64,000 bases of DNA, taken from contig NZ_NBYY01000009.1 of NCBI RefSeq assembly GCF_002464935.1, forward strand, positions 405,084-469,083, given 5' to 3'. The translations under genes and the position numbers were made by a program. How positions within the stretch are numbered: position 1 is the first letter of the stretch; each line of letters begins with the position of its first letter. Source of the DNA: Candidatus Enterovibrio escicola (lineage in GTDB: Bacteria; Pseudomonadota; Gammaproteobacteria; Enterobacterales; Vibrionaceae). This document shows, piece by piece, positions 52,937 to 64,000 of the stretch. A model generated the notes under the pieces. The model was not told the origin of the DNA and did no database searches. It saw nothing but the letters and a program-made list of their open reading frames with translations.

Positions 52937-53902
52937 CTACAAATCTGAACGTAAGCTAATTTCACCATCAATATATGAAGTAATACCAACCTCTGTTTCC
53001 AGCAATAACTCCCCTTTATCATTGATACCACAGGAGATACCTTTTATCTTTCTCTCTCCAAGCAGTAATTTCACAGGTTTCCCATAAAAATTATCATACT
53101 TATCCCAAAGGTCAACGAATCCTTTCATTCCCGTAGATTCATATTCATGCAAGGTTTCATTTATGCCATTGATCAGTGCCACCGCCAAGGTATTTTTGTC
53201 TGGCAATGTAGATGACGTTTTTATCAGATTTATCCAATCTTGGTTGACCTCACTCGTCTCCGTCATCGCGACATTCAACCCAATCCCTATGACACAATGA
53301 GTAACATCACCAACTTGACCCCTTGTTTCGACTAAAATTCCAGCCAGCTTTCGCTCTTGCCAATATAGGTCATTCGGCCATTTTACCTTTATATCTTTGG
53401 CACCTAGTTTTTCTAATGTTTCCACCATGGATATTCCAACAACAAGGCTCAAACCCACTGCAGCAGCCATACCCGTGTTTAGCCGCCAATATATAGAAAG
53501 GTAAAGGTTAGTACCAAAAGGAGAAAACCAAACACGCCCACGTCGGCCACGGCCAGATTCTTGATATTCAGCTAAACAACTAGTTCCAGAGACCAATTGG
53601 TCTATACGATCCAATAGAAACTGATTCGTTGAATCAATGACAGGAATAAGTGAAAAATCTGGTACATTTAACTGCACCTTCAAACGCACTTCGTCAAGCA
53701 GATCAAGTGGAGAAGATAAACAATAACCTTTACCTTGCACTAAAAACACATCCAGACCCCATGTTCGTAGTATTTTTACGTGGTTAAGAATTGCAGCACG
53801 AGTCATACCCATTTCCTGTCTTAACTGTCTACCAGAATGGTAATTACCATCAGACAATTTCCGGATAAGAGCAAGTCGTGCTATATTCTCTAGCTCTGGC
53901 AT
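52937..53902 (-). CDS. birA: Biotin-protein ligase / biotin operon repressor BirA
   Basis: 321 residues. The N-terminal winged helix (about 1-65; HSGRQLRQEMGMTRAAILNH) binds the biotin operator. The catalytic domain has SGRGRRGRVWFSPFG (about 117-131, biotinyl-AMP loop) and KWPNDLYWQERKLAGILVET. The C-terminal SH3-like domain ends at ISLRSDL. BirA transfers biotin to the biotin carboxyl carrier of acetyl-CoA carboxylase and, with the HTH, represses bio genes. It overlaps murB by 13 nt, indicating a translationally coupled murB-birA operon. It is intact, so biotinylation remains essential here; whether the bio operon survives cannot be seen. Confidence 0.96.
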   Translation of the reverse strand: MPELENIARLALIRKLSDGNYHSGRQLRQEMGMTRAAILNHVKILRTWGLDVFLVQGKGYCLSSPLDLLDEVRLKVQLNVPDFSLIPVIDSTNQFLLDRIDQLVSGTSCLAEYQESGRGRRGRVWFSPFGTNLYLSIYWRLNTGMAAAVGLSLVVGISMVETLEKLGAKDIKVKWPNDLYWQERKLAGILVETRGQVGDVTHCVIGIGLNVAMTETSEVNQDWINLIKTSSTLPDKNTLAVALINGINETLHEYESTGMKGFVDLWDKYDNFYGKPVKLLLGERKIKGISCGINDKGELLLETEVGITSYIDGEISLRSDL

Positions 53903-54936
53903 ATCGTCTCCAATGAGATTTCATGCTCACGTCCGATAAAACGTACTTCATGCTCCAGCTTAACAGCAAACTGCTGGTAAACCGTATCAAGGACATATTC
54001 AGCTAAATTAATCACATCTGTGGGGGTTGCTTTACCTGAATTAATCAACACCGGTGCCTGCTTTTCGTGAACAGCGGCTCCACCAATACAGTGACCCTTC
54101 AAGCCAGCTTGATCTATTAACCACCCTGCTAAAAGCTTCACCAGATTGTCGCCTACATGGTAAAATGGCATCATTGGGTATTCCAGCTGTATCTGTTCAG
54201 CCATTGATTTCAATATTACGGGATTTTTGAAGAAACTCCCTGCATTCCCTGTAACACTAGGATCGGGAAGTTTCTCTCGACGAATTTTACAGACTTTATC
54301 AAACACTGTTTGTGCAGTTATTTTTTCCCGTTCAGCAAGCTCCACAAGGGCACTGTACTCAATCACAGGTGACCATGCTTTTGCCAACATCAATCCTACT
54401 GCCAGTATAACTGTATCGTACTTAAGTTTACCTTTGAATACAGAATCCCGATAACCAAACCCACACTCAGCCGCTAAGAGCCGAACCTTTCCTCCTGAGC
54501 TTAATGACAACACATCGACATATTCACACCGCTTATCAAATTCTACGCCGTAAGCGCCAATATTTTGAATTGGTGCAGATCCTACCAATCCAGGGATAAG
54601 CGCCAAATTTTCGAGGCCAAGCATGCCATGTTTTACGGTCCACATCACCAATTCATGCCAACTTTCCCCACCTGCAACATGCAGGTGCCAATGTGTCGTC
54701 GACTCAGTTATACTGATTCCCTTCAATCGATTCAATACCACGATACCCTCAAAATTACCACAAAATAGGAGATTGCTCCCCTCTCCAACAATTAATTTAG
54801 GTTGACAAACATAGGGAGCTTCACGCCACAACATAAGGAAATCTTCGGGGCATTCTGCCTCAACGATTGTTTTCGCAAGAACATCTAAACCGAAGGTATG
54901 AATACGTTTGAGTGAAGTGTCCATATGAATTTTCAT
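53890..54936 (-). CDS. murB: UDP-N-acetylenolpyruvoylglucosamine reductase
   Basis: 348 residues, a type I MurB. It uses FAD and NADPH to make UDP-MurNAc, the second committed step of peptidoglycan synthesis. The FAD-binding domain starts THTFGLDV (here IHTFGLDV) and holds VGEGSNLLF, GLENLALIPGLVGSAPIQNI. Then GYRDSVFKGK, GNAGSFFKNPV with the catalytic Ser, and C-terminal HEVRFIG with the catalytic Glu are visible. The ATG at 54936 (MKIHMDTSL) has a weak ribosome binding site; an ATG four codons on is the alternative. The promoter region upstream is occupied by an IS630 remnant. Confidence 0.96.
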   Translation of the reverse strand: MKIHMDTSLKRIHTFGLDVLAKTIVEAECPEDFLMLWREAPYVCQPKLIVGEGSNLLFCGNFEGIVVLNRLKGISITESTTHWHLHVAGGESWHELVMWTVKHGMLGLENLALIPGLVGSAPIQNIGAYGVEFDKRCEYVDVLSLSSGGKVRLLAAECGFGYRDSVFKGKLKYDTVILAVGLMLAKAWSPVIEYSALVELAEREKITAQTVFDKVCKIRREKLPDPSVTGNAGSFFKNPVILKSMAEQIQLEYPMMPFYHVGDNLVKLLAGWLIDQAGLKGHCIGGAAVHEKQAPVLINSGKATPTDVINLAEYVLDTVYQQFAVKLEHEVRFIGREHEISLETICQS

Positions 54937-54949
54937 TTATACCCAATCA

Positions 54950-55990
54950 ACTTAAAGATGCAAATCTTGCTACCTGAAATTTATCATTCATTTGATGATG
55001 CCAAAGAGTCTATAATATTTAGAAGAGTTGCAATGAAGGGTAGTTTAATGGCTGATTTAAGATCACGTTTATTTTCCAATAAAACATTATTCCTCAACCT
55101 TTTATGTATCATTTCCCAAAGCCTTTCTATTTAATTCAGATTCGGACTGCAAGGGGTAGGTAGTGAAATTCAATATTGAGGATGAATGTAGCATCTCTAA
55201 CTAAGTTACTTTGATGATATCCCGCTATGTCCAAAATTACATACAGTTTATACGTCAATGGCTAATCTCCTCTCAACTTGCAGAAGGAACGAAGAAGACT
55301 TATACTATCGATAGTGTCATATACGCTGACAATTATACTTGTAATGTCAGAGATGTTGCGCACAATAACAATATTCAGGGAACTCCGATTTCCCGTGGTT
55401 TTAAGTGCTTGTTCTTGTCTCCTGAATCTCCATCCAGAGGTAAATTTTGTCTCTGGCGTTAGATGTACAGCGTTAATGAATGAAATGGTTTTATCCTTGG
55501 TATAAAAGGCGTTAAGCACATAATAATAATGGATGAAAGCGAGTTGTTTTCCACGTCAAACTTATGTGACACACCTTTAAGCATCTTATAACTGAAACCC
55601 TTGTGATTGAGCCAGTTATGTATACCCGTAATTGTATTTTTTACGCCAAATTGCTATTTAACATACTCCTCAATTTGAAAGATGTGATGATAGGTAAAAT
55701 CGCTGAGATATTCGATGAAAACAAAATCTTCGGTGATTGAAAAATGGCTGTTTACTCCCCCATTTTCAAGCTGTAGTTTCTCAGACAGTTCATAGTCTTT
55801 GAACTGGTGAAAGACGGCTGATCCATAGATACGCAGAGCTTGAGAACTCAACGCAATACTCCAACCTTCGGATACAAAGAGTACCGCTTTTATACGGACA
55901 CTAATTCAACCGTCACGTGTTGTATCCTAGTGGGTTTCGAATATTTGTTTTTGCTTTTTGATCAAAGTTACCTTCATAGCGCGTAGATTA
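54950..55990 (-). mobile_element. IS630-family element, dead (copy 3)
   Basis: Minus strand, 5' to 3': an N-terminal region near 55990-55850, then SSQALRIYGSAVFHQFKDYE, TYHHIFQIEEYVK and QFGVKNTITGIHNWLNHKGF. TISFINAVHLTPETKFTSGW and GDYPLTYKLYVILDIAGYHQ follow, with RDATFILNIEFHYLPLQSES near 55140-55190. A C-terminal piece runs to about 54960. The order is that of a whole IS630 transposase in at least three frames with stops. It ends about 15 bp from the murB start and may have changed the murB promoter. Confidence 0.82.
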
Positions 55991-56107
55991 ATCCTAATTT
56001 TATTAAAAATAAAGCAGCATCAATGATATTCAGGCACATATAGTCAGAAAAACAAAAACTAAATAATATATGACAGATAGAGTACCGTCAACTCAAAATC
56101 GATTAAT

Positions 56108-56153
56108 TAATCCCAGATCTTGATATTGTTGATTAAAACAACCTGAGCTGCGG
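56108..56153. mobile_element. Junction of IS5, IS982 and IS1 ends
   Basis: A short chimera. ATTAATCCCAGATCTTGATA also flanks the IS5 copy at 5950. TTGTTGATTAAAACA resembles an IS5 end, and AACCTGAGCTGCGG is an IS982 left end. IS1 sequence then follows. The IS982 end and IS1 share CTGCG at the join. Confidence 0.55.
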
Positions 56154-56330
56154 AGTGAATAAGCAACGTCCTTTCATGGGTAACCAAAATAACCACCGCT
56201 GTCTCTAGTATGCTAGAGAAGTCTCAAGTGAAGAACAACATTCAATTTACTTTTCACTCTATTATTTATATTCAATTATGCATTTTGGTGCATACATTGA
56301 ACATGAGTATTATCCTTAAATCATAATAAA
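56145..56330 (+). mobile_element. IS1-family 3' fragment
   Basis: NKQRPFMGNQNNHR corresponds to the IS1 transposase block EQWSFVGNKKxxRW, and downstream codons lead to EHEYYP-like sequence near 56310. The 5' half of an IS1 lies on the other side of pssA. Confidence 0.55.
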
Positions 56331-56712
56331 GTTCTCTTAAATAGAACAACTTCAATTTATTGATGTATCAAACAGATATCTCAGTTTAGCATTGATAGCC
56401 AGCGCAATTAATTTCCTTTCCTATTGATTAAAAAGATCAGTCAAAAGATCTTTTGGATTATTAAATGTAACAATAGGACAATAAATCATTACAGTGTACC
56501 TTTATGATAATCGTTCTGAGCAGAACACATTCAACTGATTACACCACAACTTCTATTTTCCACCATACACCAAAAATCATCATAGTTTCTACTACAGTTG
56601 TTAGTTATCTATTGATAACAAATCATATTCACTTGACATCAGGTGCATTCTGGTACAAAACAGAATTCAATTTGCATTAACATGACATTACGTCAGATTT
56701 AATGAGGCAAGA
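56331..56712 (+). promoter_or_regulatory. Gene-free interval with the presumed pssA promoter
   Basis: No remnant recognised. TTGACA at about 56634 followed 15 nt later by TACAAA is a possible though short-spaced promoter about 55 bp before the pssA start. Confidence 0.3.
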
Positions 56713-58062
56713 ATGGATTCAACTACTGCAAATAGGCAGCTAATCGAGCAACTCCCAAGAATTGCTCATCGTCCAGAACAACTAGAAACCTTACTCGACG
56801 CAGCCTCCTTTAGAGAGCGTTTGCTGCTAGAAATTAAACAAGCTAAATCTCGCATCTATTTAGTCGCACTTTATCTTCAAGATGATGAAGCTGGGCGACA
56901 TATTTTAGATGCTCTATACCAAGCAAAGCAAAAGAATCCTCTACTAGACATTAAAGTCCTAGTTGACTGGCACCGAGCTCAACGCGGGCTTATCGGCGCT
57001 GAGGCCTCAAACGGTAATACAGCTCTGTATCAACATTACGCTGATAAGAATATCCATAAAATAGACGTTTTAGGGGTACCTGTCAGAAATCGAGAAGTCT
57101 TTGGTGTACTGCATCTAAAAGGATTTGTTATTGATGACAATGTCATTTACACGGGTGCTAGTTTAAATGATGTTTACTTAGCACAGCACAATCGTTACCG
57201 CTACGACCGATATCACGTTATCAAAAACAAAGCTCTGGCAGATTGCATGGTAGATTTCATCGGTAATACCTTAGTTGCTAGCGATGCGGTTACCTGTCTT
57301 TCGCAACCAAATCGTCCTAGAATAAAAGTCCTAAAGTCCGCAATTAAAGACTTACGCGAGAATCTACAAAGGGCTAGCTATTACTTCATTTCTCAACAGA
57401 TCAATGAAGACCACGTTGGCTTAACACCCATGGTCGGCCTAGGTAGACGTAAAAACTATCTTAATACCCAGATTCGCCGATTAATCATTTGTGCACACGA
57501 AGAGTTGATTATCTGCACACCCTATTTCAATCTTCCAAGAAGCGTAATGCGTGAAGTCCGTCGCGCATTACGGCGCGGTGTTACCGTCACAATTATTATT
57601 GGAGATAAAACGGCAAACGATTTCTATATACCACCAGAAGAGCCATTTAAAACGATCTCTAGTCTGCCATATTTATATGAAATGAACCTACGTAATTTTG
57701 CACGTCGCAACGAAGCCACAATCGCAAAACGGCAGTTGCGAATTAATATTTGGAAACATCATAACAACAGTTTCCATTTAAAGGGTATTTGGGTAGACAA
57801 AACCTACATGCTTTTAACTGGCAATAACTTAAATCCACGTGCTTGGAAGCTGGATCTAGAAAATGCCATTCTAATTCATGATCGTAACCACCTCCTTGAA
57901 GGTCAAGCTCAACAGGAAATTAATACGATACTGCAACATACACAATTAATAGGCAGTTACAAACAAATTGAGAAACTTGAAAATTATCCTACCAAAGTTC
58001 GTAAACTATTAAAAAGAATAAAAAGGATTAAAGCTGATCATCTACTAAATCAGATACTGTAA
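56713..58062 (+). CDS. pssA: CDP-diacylglycerol-serine O-phosphatidyltransferase (PLD-type)
   Basis: 449 residues. PssA makes phosphatidylserine, the precursor of phosphatidylethanolamine, using the phospholipase D mechanism. It has two HKD-type motifs: HLKGFVIDDNVIYTGASLN at about residue 134 and HLKGIWVDKTYMLLTGNNLN at about residue 355. Other PssA signatures are RIYLVALYLQDDEAGRHILD, YDRYHVIKN and LIICTPYFNLPRSVMREVRR. There is a very basic C-terminus (RKLLKRIKRIKADH) and no membrane helix, matching the ribosome- and membrane-associated enzyme of E. coli. A GAGGCAAGA site precedes the ATG. Intact, although flanked by IS1 pieces on both sides. Confidence 0.96.
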   Translation: MDSTTANRQLIEQLPRIAHRPEQLETLLDAASFRERLLLEIKQAKSRIYLVALYLQDDEAGRHILDALYQAKQKNPLLDIKVLVDWHRAQRGLIGAEASNGNTALYQHYADKNIHKIDVLGVPVRNREVFGVLHLKGFVIDDNVIYTGASLNDVYLAQHNRYRYDRYHVIKNKALADCMVDFIGNTLVASDAVTCLSQPNRPRIKVLKSAIKDLRENLQRASYYFISQQINEDHVGLTPMVGLGRRKNYLNTQIRRLIICAHEELIICTPYFNLPRSVMREVRRALRRGVTVTIIIGDKTANDFYIPPEEPFKTISSLPYLYEMNLRNFARRNEATIAKRQLRINIWKHHNNSFHLKGIWVDKTYMLLTGNNLNPRAWKLDLENAILIHDRNHLLEGQAQQEINTILQHTQLIGSYKQIEKLENYPTKVRKLLKRIKRIKADHLLNQIL

Positions 58063-58274
58063 AAAAGCCTCTGATTACCTCTATTAACATCAGTCCACAA
58101 AAAGGAATATACGTTACTAGGTGATAGTGAGTTCTTCATATCTGAAGACTATAAAATAGGTCTATCATTAAATTAAACTCAACTCAACTGATATATCCGT
58201 CTTCATTGAAGATACTTAATATTACTCATAAACTCAATAGATCATTTTTCGTCTAAAATCCCTATTTTTGCAGG

Positions 58275-58610
58275 GTTATTATTATAGCGCCCATTGACGT
58301 TAACTGTCGTTTTTGCAGGCACACTAAAACAGTTAGAAACAATGATATCTCCTGGTCATGGACACCAATGCTATCATTGCCCGTCATATTGCTGAACATT
58401 CAAGCTTAGATATATATACACGGCCTGTTAACTGAGGATAAAATAGTAAATTATTGAACCTGATATGAATAATGTCGGTATCTGAAACTCCTTTCGACTG
58501 CCACATATCAGCATTAATGAGTTTTTTGATTAAAAAACCACATACCGCTGTGTAACCACATTCCATCTTAGTGTACAAAAATGGTACTTATCTGCGAAGT
58601 AGAGGAGCAA
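58275..58610 (+). mobile_element. IS1-family 5' half
   Basis: PIDVNCRFCRHTKTV-like zinc-finger start near 58290-58340, then an HTH-like region near 58470-58560 with HISINEFFD-like sequence, and ICEVEEQ at about 58590-58610. It breaks at the point where the 56.1-kb IS1 piece starts. The interval 58063-58274 has no gene. Confidence 0.7.
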
Positions 58611-58611
58611 G

Positions 58612-59060
58612 GTGTTTTTAATTAAATCAAGCCTATAACACACTGATCCCAATCTTTTTTACAGTCTTAATTTATCTGCTGATGAATAGGCATACCGAGT
58701 TTTATAACTTTGTTTATTGCTTTCACATTCACCAGTGTCTCACCAACATGAGCATTATGATCATGAAGAGTAAGTTTAGAGTTGAGCAACTGTTTATAGT
58801 GAAACATTCCTGTATCTTCTAATGATCGTTTGTGATAATCTCCGTTCTTTTTCCACTCTGCCAGTTTATCCTCTTTCAACGGCATTACAGTTTCATTGCT
58901 AGGATCTCCTTCTTCCTAGGACTGCACAGCGTATTCTTATAGCTGGAATACAGGACATTATTTCTTTATTTTTCAGCACGGGATAACATGCTTTTGCATC
59001 ATAGAGATCCCATCAGTACTGACTTGCTGTTTCTTTCTTCGTAAGAAGTTAAGCAATGTA
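58612..59060 (-). mobile_element. IS5-family 3' half (copy 6)
   Basis: Starts with an IS5 end (AATCAAGCCTATAACACACT) at 58630. The minus strand then reads LVNVKAINKVIKLGMPI, HYKQLLNSKLTLHDHNAHVG and PLKEDKLAEWKKNGDYHKRS with stops. It is cut by the left end of an IS982 copy at 59064. Confidence 0.85.
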
Positions 59061-59063
59061 GGT

Positions 59064-59660
59064 AACCTGAGTTACGCATAAGCAATGGACTAAATGCCCA
59101 AGTTGCGATCTAATCGTTTAAAAAACTATTGACTACATAAGGACTTTGGCATGAATAACGTAGACGCTATTTTCGTCGATGTTGACAACTTCTGCCAAAC
59201 TTTCCTCCTTACATGGGAAAATAACTAATTTCTTCCGGTGTAAAACAAAGCAACAAATCATCTCGCCTCTCAGTTAGCGAAGTGATAACTTTCCATCAAT
59301 CTGGATATCAAGACTTTAAAGTCTTATTACATCCACTTTGTTTGCCGCTGCCTCACCAACGAATTTCCTGAATTAGTCAGCTACACGCAAATGCGCAAGC
59401 TCATGCGAGGTGTTCTGGTTCCGCTTTTTTCTTACCTCACTCACTGTCGGCCTTGCCTTCGTTGATTCGTCTAAGTTACAGGTTTGTAACAACCTACGCA
59501 TTCTCAGATATCAGGTTTTTAAAGGGACTGCGAAGCGAGTAAAAGGAACGATGAGGTGATTCTACGGCTTAAAATTACACTTTCTTATCAATAACTAAGG
59601 TAGCATTATCGTCAATCAAAGTGATAACAGCTAATGTGGTTGATAGGAAACTAGAACTAT
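59064..59660 (+). mobile_element. IS982-family element, right part lost (copy I)
   Basis: Left end AACCTGAGTTACGCATAAG at 59064; transposase blocks AIFVDVDNFCQTFL, TNEFPELVSYTQMRKLMRGV and FVDSSKLQVCNNLRILRYQ. It stops in the VVDRKL block at about 59658, right against the rrn terminator; the right half is deleted. Confidence 0.88.
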
Positions 59661-59662
59661 AA

Positions 59663-59710
59663 AAAAGTAAAAAGCCCCCACCTTATACTGCATGGGGGCT
59701 TTTTACTTTC
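59663..59710 (-). terminator. rrn operon intrinsic terminator
   Basis: On the minus strand AAAAAGCCCCCATGCAG and the complementary GGGGGCTTTTT form a strong stem with a U-rich end (TTTTTACTTTTTT). A second A/T-rich hairpin (TTCATCTTTTT/AAAAAGATGAA) lies at 59717-59741 between it and the 5S gene. Confidence 0.92.
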
Positions 59711-59751
59711 TACTTTCATCTTTTTTCTAAAAAGATGAAGACTCATTTAAA

Positions 59752-59870
59752 GCTTGGCAATGTCCTACTCTCACATGGGGAGACCCCACACTACCATCGG
59801 CGCTGATACATTTCACTACTGAGTTCGGCATGGGATCAGGTGGTTCTATAACGCTATGGTCGCCAAGCAA
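59752..59870 (-). rRNA. rrf: 5S ribosomal RNA
   Basis: About 119 nt. On the minus strand GCTTGGCGACCATAGCG at the 5' end pairs with the terminal TTGCCAAGC. The internal CCATGCCGAACTCAGTAGTG and GTGTGGGGTCTCCCCATGTG blocks are canonical 5S. It is the last gene of the 16S-23S-5S operon; no tRNA follows before the terminator. Confidence 0.96.
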
Positions 59871-60105
59871 ATTTGTTTGCTTTATCCCAATTTTGAAAAA
59901 TTGGATTCTAACTATATTGCCTGTCCACTCTAGTTAATCATGTACCTATCGTACATTCCTTCACTCATCAGACGGTCCTATAAAACTAAACCCCATCCCC
60001 GCCATGTTTTAATGGCGACAGGATCATAAAATCTAGAAAACTGACTACGCTCAATACACACTTTAAATTCAATTTAAATCTCTTAAAACCACTTGGGTGT
60101 TGTAT

Positions 60106-62997
<2,892 letters not shown>

Positions 62998-63460
62998 ATA
63001 CAACCCCAAAAGGTCTCTACCTGTTTTTACTTTCAACAGGTTAAACAAATATGTATATGGTATAAACAACCAAGGTGTTCTCATCAAAGAACTGTTCAAT
63101 TTAATGAACGATTTCATAGAACTTAAATATTGCTCAAACTCCCTAGATGGGAGAGATGCAAACTAAGAACCCTTGAATGTGTATTGTCGCTCATTTCCAT
63201 ATTTAATAACATGAAAACGAAACATTTGAGAACTCTTTTTTGTTCCTTACGCAGGATACAAAATTCAATTTATTCCTAAATACAAAAATAAATCTACTAG
63301 TCAGCTTTCCAGATTTTTAAAGAACAGAATTAATATTCATTTAATATTAATATTTATTTCCTAAACATTTACATTAATAAATATCCAAGAAATAGCCTAA
63401 AGTATTGGCTACAATTTTACCTATACAATCTGTGTGGACACTTGCCTTAATAATGTTATT
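62998..63460 (-). other. 16S-23S spacer without tRNA genes
   Basis: About 463 bp containing no recognisable tRNA on either strand. TGTTCTTTAAAAATCTGGAA on the minus strand (around 63307-63328) matches the boxA-region antitermination sequence seen before 23S in gammaproteobacteria. The complementary 23S flanks suited to RNase III processing are nearby. Confidence 0.7.

Positions 63461-64000
<540 letters not shown>

Overview
The window is a low-GC gammaproteobacterial chromosome segment. Its gene order is recognisably Vibrionaceae: pit-SH3 protein; dnaB-rplI-rpsR-priB-rpsF beside rnr-rlmB; pgi; dusB-fis; purH-purD-hupA; rsd beside rpoC; murB-birA-coaA; tRNA-tufB-secE-nusG-rplKAJL-rpoBC; and an rrn operon. 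Almost all housekeeping genes are intact. Nearly everything between them is decayed: dead insertion sequences of many families, plus gene remnants readable only by stitching frames together. This is the picture of a recently host-restricted symbiont or pathogen during genome reduction. A transposon-rich Vibrionaceae light-organ symbiont of the Candidatus Enterovibrio type would fit, but that is inference, not a taxonomic proof.

Layout. 1-3.7 kb: IS5 remnant, pitA pseudogene, an intact SH3-domain membrane protein, IS91, IS982 and IS5 remnants, and a collapsed alr pseudogene. 3.7-5.1 kb: dnaB (-). 5.1-10.4 kb: an IS graveyard (MITE-like repeat, IS5, IS982, IS1, IS630, IS30, second IS5 type). 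10.4-11.8 kb: rplI-rpsR-[priB pseudogene]-rpsF (-). 11.9-14.8 kb: remnants of an HNH endonuclease and a prophage replication module, then IS982. 15.4-18.6 kb: rnr-rlmB. 19.1-20.7 kb: pgi (-). 20.8-23.6 kb: IS30, IS256 and possible IS66 fragments, a second MITE-like copy, and a heptanucleotide tandem array. 23.8-25.0 kb: fis with a dusB pseudogene. 25.4-26.4 kb: fused IS982/IS30/IS5. 26.8-32.3 kb: purH, purD, hupA and a CNNM/CBS membrane protein. 32.4-35.1 kb: IS mosaic. 35.5-36.0 kb: rsd. 36.2-48.1 kb: rpoC, rpoB, rplL, rplJ, rplA, rplK, nusG, secE (all -). 48.3-49.8 kb: tufB pseudogene, three intact tRNAs, one decayed tRNA and their promoter. 49.9-54.9 kb: coaA, two tandem dead IS982 copies, birA and murB. 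55-59.7 kb: IS630 and IS1 pieces around pssA. 59.7-64 kb: rrn operon (5S, 23S, 3' part of 16S; -).

Functionally the surviving genes cover replication (DnaB), nucleoid structure (Fis, HU), transcription (core RNAP, NusG, Rsd), translation (rRNA, tRNA, ribosomal proteins, RNase R, RlmB), Sec export, purine synthesis, glycolysis (Pgi), CoA and biotin metabolism, peptidoglycan (MurB) and phosphatidylethanolamine synthesis (PssA). The recognisable losses are phosphate import (pitA), alanine racemase (alr), PriB, DusB, one EF-Tu copy and one tRNA-Thr. Most of these are functions that could be duplicated or bypassed elsewhere in the genome.

I found no undescribed multi-gene system here. The unusual material is decay: collapsed IS scars made of the two element ends only, a 142-bp MITE-like family, pseudogenes embedded in live operons, and a prophage replication relic. 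No transposase in the window has an intact reading frame.
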